From Sphingobacteriia bacterium (GTDB taxonomy: Bacteria; Bacteroidota; Bacteroidia; UBA7662), in assembly GCA_009926245.1 (NCBI GenBank), contig RFPG01000084.1, positions 1-6,149 of the forward strand: a stretch of DNA of 6,149 nucleotides. The letters run 5' to 3'. A model generated the notes under the pieces. That model was not told the origin of the DNA. It saw only the letters and a program-made list of their open reading frames with translations, and did not search any database. A program made the translations under genes and the position numbers. Of the stretch, positions 1 to 5,039 are shown piece after piece (positions within the stretch are counted from its first letter, which is position 1; every line of letters begins with the position of its first letter).

Positions 1-27
1 CATAAAGAAACGGGGGGGTGAAAAGAA

Positions 28-35
28 TATTTTTG
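28..35 (+). promoter_or_regulatory. Probable -7 promoter box (TATTTTTG) for birA-coaX
   Basis: TATTTTTG is an exact match to TAnnTTTG, the -7 element used by the primary sigma factor of Bacteroidota. It ends 16 nt before the birA ATG, so transcription would start around 40-43 and leave a leader of only about 10 nt. No TTTG-type -33 element is visible about 19 nt upstream; that stretch holds a run of seven G and A-rich sequence. The box abuts a mirror-image box on the other strand (36-43). The call rests on motif match and position only. Confidence 0.55.
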
Positions 36-43
36 CAAAAGTA
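36..43 (-). promoter_or_regulatory. Possible divergent -7 promoter box (TACTTTTG)
   Basis: Read on the minus strand this is TACTTTTG, again an exact TAnnTTTG match, directly back-to-back with the + strand box at 28-35. It would drive leftward transcription starting near 28-30. The first three bases of the window are CAT, which is ATG on the minus strand, so a divergent gene could begin right at the window edge with a leader of about 25 nt. In related Bacteroidota birA is often divergent from rsfS; that identity is inference, because no coding sequence of it is visible here. Confidence 0.4.
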
Positions 44-51
44 GTTAGGCA

Positions 52-915
52 ATGAACGATTTACCGAGTCCAGCTGGGCCTAATAAGGAACCCTCCTTCG
101 AAGTGTTGGCTTACGAGGGGGTGGACAGCACCCAAGATACCCTACGACAACTCCTGAACAGCCAAGGAAAAGGCCTTGACGACCCCGCCAGGGTGGTTTG
201 GGCTCAACATCAGAACAAGGGCCGGGGTCGCATGGGACAAACATGGGCTTGTGATTCGGGACAGGGGCTTTTGGCTTCGGTGCATTTGCGGCCGGCGCTG
301 CCCTTGAAACAAGCCCCCGAATGGGGTACCCGCTTGGCTTTGGGCGTTGCCCAGGCGGTGGAGGCCTACCGCCCCGGTGTTCAGGTTCTGCTCAAATGGC
401 CCAACGATTGGGTCAACGCCCAAGGGCGCAAATGGGGTGGTTTGCTCATCGAAAGCCAGGTCCAAGGACCCCTTCTCCAAGAGGCCTTGGTGGGTTTTGG
501 TCTCAACTTATTGCAACAAACCTTCCCTGAGGAGCTTCCTTGGGCCACTTCCCTCCTTTTGGAACAGGAATCCTGGGCCAAGCAATCGAAACGCACCCCT
601 CCCGAGGCTCCTAAAGCGGGCGATTTGCTCCATGGTATCCTCAAAGAATGGGCTTGGGCATTGGTTCCTGGCTTGGAGGGGCTCCCCCAGGACGATTGGT
701 TGCAAAAAAGCAAGGAGCGTTTGTGGGGTGTCGGTCGACGCTGTGCCTTTGATGGTCCGGAGGGCCGTTGCTTCTTTGAGATCCAGGGATTGGCTTCCGA
801 TGGGGGTCTGCTGGTTTGGAACCCCAAGCGGGATCAATCCTTGATTCTGCGTCACCCCGAATATCGTTTACTTTACAGCCAAGAATCGGTTAGCGAAGAG
901 AATATCCCCGTATGA
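52..915 (+). CDS. birA: Biotin--[acetyl-CoA-carboxylase] ligase
   Basis: Cytoplasmic enzyme that activates biotin with ATP to biotinyl-AMP and transfers it to the lysine of biotin carboxyl carrier proteins, mainly that of acetyl-CoA carboxylase. Visible motifs: DSTQDTL at 25-31, the biotinyl-AMP loop NKGRGRMGQTW at 55-65, LKWPNDW at 114-120, KWGGLLIES at 127-135 and VGFGLNLL at 147-154. A small SH3-like C-terminal domain (about 224-275, LWGVGRR...DGGLLVW) follows. There is no N-terminal helix-turn-helix, so it is the non-regulatory (group I) form and should not repress biotin genes. At 287 residues it is longer than most relatives of this type. The extra length is about 15 N-terminal residues before FEVLAYEGVDST and a Pro/Lys-rich stretch near 172-190. 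The ATG at 52 is the only good start, since the next Met (61) lies inside the active-site loop. It overlaps coaX by 4 nt (ATGA), so the two are probably translationally coupled. Confidence 0.95.
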   Translation: MNDLPSPAGPNKEPSFEVLAYEGVDSTQDTLRQLLNSQGKGLDDPARVVWAQHQNKGRGRMGQTWACDSGQGLLASVHLRPALPLKQAPEWGTRLALGVAQAVEAYRPGVQVLLKWPNDWVNAQGRKWGGLLIESQVQGPLLQEALVGFGLNLLQQTFPEELPWATSLLLEQESWAKQSKRTPPEAPKAGDLLHGILKEWAWALVPGLEGLPQDDWLQKSKERLWGVGRRCAFDGPEGRCFFEIQGLASDGGLLVWNPKRDQSLILRHPEYRLLYSQESVSEENIPV

Positions 916-1679
916 TTTGGACCATTGATGCTGGTAACACTTTGATTAAGTGGGGTTTGTGGAATGAAGAAGGGGTTCTTCTTCAGGTTCTTCGCACCCC
1001 TCTTAACCGGGTTCAGGAAGCGCTGGGTGAAGCTCTCACCTTGGGTCGACCCACATTAACGGCGGTGGCATCGGTTTCCCTGCCCCGAAATTATTGGGAA
1101 GAAGTATGGCTATCGGCGGGGTTGCTACCGCCTTTTTGGCCCGATGCGTCCTCCTTTTGGCCCTTTGAAACCCAGTACCGGACCCCCGAAACGTTGGGTT
1201 TGGACCGCAAAATCCAGATGGCAGGTGCGCTGGCCTTGCACCCCGACCAGGCCTGGATGGTTCTGGGACTGGGGACCTGCCTGACCGTGGATTGGCTCCT
1301 GCCTTCGGAAAACGGGGGAACCGCAAGGCATTTGGGCGGTTTGATATCGCCAGGATTGCGCATGCGTTACCGGGCTTTGCATCGTGAAACCGCCTCATTG
1401 CCGGACCTGGAACCATCCTATACCCCGACGCCCTACCCGGGAAAAAGCACCGTGGAGGCGATACATGCCGGGGCACAGGGGGGCTGGATCGCTGAAATTC
1501 AGGACCATGCACGGCGGTGGAACGAGGTCCAGCCCGGGGCAGGGGTCCTGGTCTGCGGTGGTGATGCCAAGCCGGAGGTTTTGGCCCAAATCCGGGCCAA
1601 TGGCCCCATCTTTGCCGAGCCAAACCTGGCCCTGCACGGTCTTTATACCTTGCTACTCCATGCAAAACCATCAGCCTAA
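912..1679 (+). CDS. coaX: Type III pantothenate kinase (atypical active site)
   Basis: Family role: ATP-dependent phosphorylation of pantothenate, the first step of CoA synthesis, in the cytoplasm. Type III enzymes are ASKHA-fold dimers that need a monovalent cation and resist CoA feedback. Visible motifs: phosphate-binding IDAGNTLIKWG at 5-15, TPETLGLDRK at 91-100 (the GxDR pantothenate motif), GTCLTVDW at 121-128, GGLISPGLRMRYRALH at 142-157, and CGGDA at 215-219. The 255-residue length is normal. One oddity: relatives have Asp two residues before the GT of the third motif (D-[LFA]-G-T-[AC]), but here it is Gly119 (LGLGTC). That Asp is generally taken as catalytic, so activity may be altered. 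Everything else, including Asp6 and Asp127, is kept. The start overlaps the birA stop (ATGA), and the 3' end overlaps the next gene by 20 nt. birA and coaX are neighbours or fused in many bacteria. Family assignment is secure; activity is less so. Confidence 0.93.
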   Translation: MIWTIDAGNTLIKWGLWNEEGVLLQVLRTPLNRVQEALGEALTLGRPTLTAVASVSLPRNYWEEVWLSAGLLPPFWPDASSFWPFETQYRTPETLGLDRKIQMAGALALHPDQAWMVLGLGTCLTVDWLLPSENGGTARHLGGLISPGLRMRYRALHRETASLPDLEPSYTPTPYPGKSTVEAIHAGAQGGWIAEIQDHARRWNEVQPGAGVLVCGGDAKPEVLAQIRANGPIFAEPNLALHGLYTLLLHAKPSA

Positions 1680-2967
1680 ACGCCCTTGGGGCCCTTTGTA
1701 CTTGGTGACCCTCCTGGTGCTGTGGGGTTGCCTGGGGGTCCATGCCCAAATTGCCAACTACGGTTCCCCCTATGCTCGATTTGGAATGGGTGAATTTCAG
1801 CCCCTGGTGGGCTCCGCCTTTGGAGGCCTGGGTGGAATGCAGGCAGCAGTGACCCATCCTTTGTGGATTAACACCGAGAACCCAGCGTCTTTGGGTCAAG
1901 GGGCATTGACCCGCATGGAGATAGGAACGCAGGCCCGCTTTTCCTTTCTGCGTACCAACGATCAGGCGTTGACCAAATCCAATATCAATCTCAGTCATTT
2001 GGCTTTGGCGGTTCCGGTCGGAAAATCCTTCGGCACCTCTCTTTCGTTCACGCCCTTTGCACTCACCAATTACGATGTATCGGGTCGTGGCTTGGTCGAT
2101 CCGGGTGGTGGACAAGCCCCCTACCAGGTGGACGAATACTATACAGGTCGGGGAGGTTTCAACCGTTTGGCCTGGGCCTGGGGTTGGCAGATCAATTCAC
2201 ATTGGAGGGTGGGGTACACCGCCAATGCCCTCTTTGGAAAGAGTATTCGAGAATTTCGTCGGGTTTTTCCCGATTCCATCCAAGCCTTTAATGTCCGTGT
2301 TCAGGATCAATGGTCCGTCTTGGACCTTTACCATCAGATGGGTTTTCAGTTTCAACCCGGCAAACCCACCGCCGCTTGGCGAGGGACTTGGGGCCTTGTT
2401 CTGCGCCTGCCCTTGGATGCCGCCATGCGTCAAACCCTTTTGGCCGAGCGCTATACGCTCATTGCAGGTAACCCCAGGGTCCGCGATACAGTTTACAGCC
2501 TGCCCGATACCAAGGGCGACCTGTCCATGCCCCTCAAAGTCAGCTTGGGTTATTGGCTCGAAAAAGAAGGAAACGCTGGAACCGGCTTGGAATTGAATTA
2601 CGAGCCCCTCAGCCAATGGAGGGTGATGGGTCGTTCGGATTCCATGCAGAATCAATGGACCCTGCGATGGGGTGGTTATCGGCTGGTGAAGCCAGGGGGC
2701 GGCTCTTCGGGTCGGTCCGTGATTTACCGGGCCGGATTGAGGTACAGCCCCGGAGGACTTCGCCTTCGGAATCAATCCATACCCGAGGCAGGAATCCACC
2801 TAGGCTTGGGGATCCCCCTCAGAAGGTCGGTGAGCGTTTTGAATTTCGGATTGGAGGCGGGTCGCTGGGGCACCCTCCGTCAAGGGTTGTTGCGTGAAGA
2901 TTTTGTGCGCTTCAACCTTTCCTTAAATCTCAACGATCGTTGGTTTATCCGGAGGGTCTACGATTAA
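1660..2967 (+). CDS. Putative outer-membrane beta-barrel protein, coaX-linked Bacteroidota family
   Basis: A 435-residue secreted protein. The N-terminus is a signal peptide: basic KR at 7-8, hydrophobic YLVTLLVLWGCLG at 14-26, and probable cleavage after HA before Gln30. The mature part opens with YGSPYARFGMGE (34-45) and a Gly-rich stretch with NPASLG (74-79). This is the pattern of conserved Bacteroidota 'SPYxRFGxGD' outer-membrane proteins, loosely FadL/OmpP1-like, commonly found after coaX. The rest alternates polar and aromatic/hydrophobic residues as in amphipathic beta strands and ends NLNDRWFIRRVYD, typical of such barrels in this phylum. Function and substrate are unknown. The start at ATG 1660 lies inside the coaX 3' end. 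The same frame is open back to an ATG at 1384, but that part is the coaX shadow and would bury the signal peptide; later TTG/GTG codons would lose the basic n-region. Cys24 could suggest a lipoprotein, but Trp22 at -2 makes a poor lipobox. Confidence 0.82.
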   Translation: MQNHQPKRPWGPLYLVTLLVLWGCLGVHAQIANYGSPYARFGMGEFQPLVGSAFGGLGGMQAAVTHPLWINTENPASLGQGALTRMEIGTQARFSFLRTNDQALTKSNINLSHLALAVPVGKSFGTSLSFTPFALTNYDVSGRGLVDPGGGQAPYQVDEYYTGRGGFNRLAWAWGWQINSHWRVGYTANALFGKSIREFRRVFPDSIQAFNVRVQDQWSVLDLYHQMGFQFQPGKPTAAWRGTWGLVLRLPLDAAMRQTLLAERYTLIAGNPRVRDTVYSLPDTKGDLSMPLKVSLGYWLEKEGNAGTGLELNYEPLSQWRVMGRSDSMQNQWTLRWGGYRLVKPGGGSSGRSVIYRAGLRYSPGGLRLRNQSIPEAGIHLGLGIPLRRSVSVLNFGLEAGRWGTLRQGLLREDFVRFNLSLNLNDRWFIRRVYD

Positions 2968-2978
2968 TTTCGCATCGA

Positions 2979-3003
2979 ACCAACAAAGAGCTTGTCTTTG
3001 GGT
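2979..3003 (+). terminator. Weak hairpin after the outer-membrane protein gene
   Basis: CAAAGA (2984-2989), loop GCTTG and TCTTTG (2995-3000) form a perfect 6-bp stem. It extends by ACC (2979-2981) pairing with GGT (3001-3003) across a two-A bulge. It starts 12 nt after the stop codon and is followed by only four T (3006-3009). The stem is AT-rich, so if it is an intrinsic terminator it is a leaky one; it may instead mark an mRNA end or do nothing. Confidence 0.28.
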
Positions 3004-3078
3004 CATTTTGAAACTTATTTCACCATTTCTGCGTTCATAACATTAGAACTTATATCCTAACCGCTTTTTTCGCCAAAA
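3004..3078 (+). promoter_or_regulatory. AT-rich leader, presumed promoter region of the TPR-lptC-corC unit
   Basis: The 111-nt gap before the TPR gene is the only real gap in the locus and is much more AT-rich than its surroundings. That suggests a second promoter. I could not find a clean TTTG/TAnnTTTG pair; TATTTCAC (3017-3024) and TATATCCT (3051-3058) are only weak matches. The bases just before the start codon are A-rich (CCAAAAATG), as favoured for Bacteroidota translation starts that lack a Shine-Dalgarno sequence. Confidence 0.3.
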
Positions 3079-4440
3079 ATGAAAACTTCTTTCAAACAAA
3101 TTTTTACCCGTTTTTTTCTATTCGTCGCCGGCCTAGGCCTGTTTTCAACGGAGATGGTGAGCGCTCAGGCCGATTGTTCCAAGAAATGGGGGGTGGACAG
3201 TGTTCAGACGATTCAAAACATTTCACTTTACCGGGAATTTTACAAACAAAAGAATTTTGCAGCCGCTTTGGAGCCATGGCGCTATGTTTTTGAGCAAGCA
3301 CCCTGCTCGCGCGAGCAGACGCACATTGATGGGATTGCCATGTTCAAGGACCGATTGAAGGCCCAAAAAGACTCCGTATTGCGCACGCCCCTTTTGGATA
3401 CCCTCTTGCTGATTTACGACGCAAGGGCTAAGTTCTTCCCCAAGAGCGCCTCCAATGCCTTGGGTCGAAAGGCGGTTGACATGCTTGACTTCATCCCCGG
3501 ACAGAATCAGCGCATCCGCGAAGCATTTGAAGTAGCTGTGCAGGTGGGCGGTCAGGCCACCGAGCCTTTTGTTTTGGGGTATTACTTCAAAGTTGCAATC
3601 AAGGACTACAAGGGGGGCGTCCTCAACCAGTCTCAAATCTTTGATTTATACAATCAGTTGACGGGCATTGCCGATGCCAACCTCGCCAATCCTTCGTTGG
3701 ATTCCACCAAGCGCCTTCGTTATACCGAAAACAAAGCGGCCTTGGATGCCGACCTGTCCATTTCGGTCATCGAAAATTGCGATCAAATCCTCAAGAATTT
3801 TGAGGCCAAATTTACTGCTGGGAATACCGAGAAGGCACTTAGAGACCTTATTTACAATCAATTAAGGATCAAAAACTGCAAAGAGTCCGAATTTTACGAG
3901 AAGGTTGCCATCAGCAAGTTTTCGGACGATCCCCAGCCGGCCCTCGGTGTTGAATTGGCTCGACGTTTCCACAAGAGCAACCGAACCAAGGAGGCCGATT
4001 CATACTACCAGGAAGCCCTCAAATTGGTCTCGGATGATTCCGTCAAAGCGCAGTACACCATGGATTACGCTGCTTTGTTTAGCGAGGACAAGCAATACGA
4101 AAAAGCCAGGGAATTGGCTCTTCAAGCCAATGCCCTTCGCCCCACCTGGGGCAAGCCGCTCCTCTTTATTGGGAACCTGTACGCCGCCAGCTACAATGTC
4201 TGCGGTGGTGGTGGCATCTCGGCCCAAGCTGTTTATTGGGCCGCGGTTGACAAATTCAAGCAGGCGGCCCGTACCAATCCGGCCCTGCAAACCGAGTGCG
4301 ATCAGTTGGTTGACAAATACAGCGGCTATTTCCCCAAAAAGGAAACTCTCTTTTTTAACAACCCTCCCTACAAAGGAGGCGATGCCTTCCGTGTCGGTTG
4401 TTGGATTCAGGAAAGCACCTCGGTCCGCACCTCGGATTGA
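3079..4440 (+). CDS. Secreted TPR-repeat protein of unknown function, LptC-linked
   Basis: A 453-residue protein with a clear signal peptide (MKTSFKQIFTRFF, then hydrophobic LFVAGLGLF, cleavage likely near SAQ at 28-30), so it should be periplasmic or outer-membrane associated. The body is helical with TPR-like units: about 47-75 (LYREFYKQKNFAAALEPWRYVFEQAP), about 288-320 (ALGVELARRFHKSNRTKEADSYYQEALKL) and about 325-357 (YTMDYAALFSEDKQYEKARELALQAN). A C-terminal block has conserved features: GKPLLFIGNLYAAS (358-371), NVCGGGG (373-379), AVYWAAVDKF (384-393) and a final GCWIQES (440-446). From memory, this C-terminal pattern occurs in a Bacteroidota-wide family encoded beside coaX and lptC, with no assigned function. 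Seven Cys lie in the mature part (33, 76, 234, 267, 375, 407, 441), which could form disulfides in the periplasm. It ends TGATG, sharing one base with the lptC start, so translation is probably coupled. A scaffold role in envelope assembly is inference from TPRs and neighbours. Confidence 0.85.
   Translation: MKTSFKQIFTRFFLFVAGLGLFSTEMVSAQADCSKKWGVDSVQTIQNISLYREFYKQKNFAAALEPWRYVFEQAPCSREQTHIDGIAMFKDRLKAQKDSVLRTPLLDTLLLIYDARAKFFPKSASNALGRKAVDMLDFIPGQNQRIREAFEVAVQVGGQATEPFVLGYYFKVAIKDYKGGVLNQSQIFDLYNQLTGIADANLANPSLDSTKRLRYTENKAALDADLSISVIENCDQILKNFEAKFTAGNTEKALRDLIYNQLRIKNCKESEFYEKVAISKFSDDPQPALGVELARRFHKSNRTKEADSYYQEALKLVSDDSVKAQYTMDYAALFSEDKQYEKARELALQANALRPTWGKPLLFIGNLYAASYNVCGGGGISAQAVYWAAVDKFKQAARTNPALQTECDQLVDKYSGYFPKKETLFFNNPPYKGGDAFRVGCWIQESTSVRTSD
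3303..3318. repeat. Perfect 16-bp palindrome inside the TPR gene
   Basis: CTGCTCGCGCGAGCAG reads the same on both strands. In RNA it can fold as a 6-bp GC-rich stem with a GCGC loop. It lies about 225 nt into the coding sequence and encodes the CSREQ stretch. The symmetry is plain to see; no function is implied, and it may simply reflect codon choice. Confidence 0.4.
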
Positions 4441-5033
4441 TGGACTTTTGGACTCCTCCGTGGGGTGTCAGGGCGCGGTACGGGGTATGGGCCCGCCCTG
4501 GTTTTGGTTTTTTGGTCTTGACGGTGGTTTTGGTTGGGGGTTGCGCCCCGGATCCCGAGAAGGCTGAGCGATTTCGACATCCCTTGGAGGTCGGGGTGGA
4601 TCGTATGGAGGGGGTGGATTGGTGGTTTTATAGCCAAGGCAAAGTCAAGGCCCATGCAGTAGCCGGCCGGGCAGCCTGGTACCGAAATCAGGACAGGCTG
4701 GATTTGTACGATGGTCTTCGTGTTGCTTTTTACGATGCAACGGGTTCCCGGGTCTTGAGTCGTTTGAAGGCCGATGGGGGTCGAAGGGACGCCAAAAACG
4801 GGATTTTGGAAGCGAGGGGACGGGTTGTGGCCAATAATACCGCCGGCGATACCTTGTTTACGGAACGTTTGTTCATGGAGGAAGTGACCGGGAGGGTCTA
4901 TACCACCGGTCCAGTGCGCATCCGGACGCCACGGGAACTGTTGATGGGCGAGGGGTTGGAGGCCAACCGCGATTTGAGCCAATACCGTATTCTTAAGCTC
5001 AAAGGAAGTGTTCGCTGGGGGGACCGGTCTTAA
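4440..5033 (+). CDS. lptC: LPS export periplasmic protein LptC, lipoprotein-like
   Basis: Part of the Lpt machine that carries lipopolysaccharide from the inner to the outer membrane; LptC takes LPS from LptBFG and passes it to LptA. The 197-residue product has an N-terminal hydrophobic segment (FGFLVLTVVLVGG, 22-34) followed by Cys35. VGGC is an acceptable lipobox, so it is probably lipid-anchored rather than held by the transmembrane helix used in Escherichia coli. The LptC beta-jellyroll spans about 58-190: AVAGRAAWYRNQDRLDLYDG (74-92), VLSRLKADGG (105-114), GILEARGRVVANNTAGDTLFT (121-141) and GEGLEANRDLSQYRILKLKG (170-189). This is the usual 'unmask - trace - write' strand repeat of the family. 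The ATG at 4440 overlaps the TPR stop by one base (TGATG). An in-frame TTG at 4398 would add 14 residues inside the TPR gene and is less likely. The gene ends 6 nt before the next start. The N-terminal segment is unusually Trp/Arg-rich (DFWTPPWGVRARYGVWARP). Confidence 0.88.
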   Translation: MDFWTPPWGVRARYGVWARPGFGFLVLTVVLVGGCAPDPEKAERFRHPLEVGVDRMEGVDWWFYSQGKVKAHAVAGRAAWYRNQDRLDLYDGLRVAFYDATGSRVLSRLKADGGRRDAKNGILEARGRVVANNTAGDTLFTERLFMEEVTGRVYTTGPVRIRTPRELLMGEGLEANRDLSQYRILKLKGSVRWGDRS

Positions 5034-5039
5034 TTTCGT

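Noticed and set aside
1..51. Annotating a divergent gene (such as rsfS) from CAT at 1-3
   Set aside because: At most a start codon is visible; there is no coding sequence to support an identity, so it is only mentioned as context.
1384..1659. Upstream extension of the outer-membrane protein frame to an ATG at 1384
   Set aside because: The extra 92 residues lie wholly within coaX in another frame, look like a basic/proline-rich shadow, and would place the signal peptide inside the protein.
1036..2115. Long minus-strand open frame (359 codons) opposite coaX and the barrel gene
   Set aside because: Its translation is rich in Arg, Pro, Gly and His with no recognisable domain, and it is antisense to two well-supported genes whose codon bias explains the lack of stops.
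2197..2799. Minus-strand open frame of 200 codons opposite the barrel gene
   Set aside because: No signal peptide, domain or context; it is the antisense shadow of a GC-rich coding region.
3063..3070. T-rich run (CTTTTTT) as a Rho-independent terminator
   Set aside because: No GC-rich inverted repeat precedes it, and it lies 11 nt before the TPR start codon, where a terminator would make no sense.
3130..3139. GGCCTAGGCC palindrome in the TPR signal-peptide region
   Set aside because: Ten-base palindromes are expected several times by chance in a window this long.
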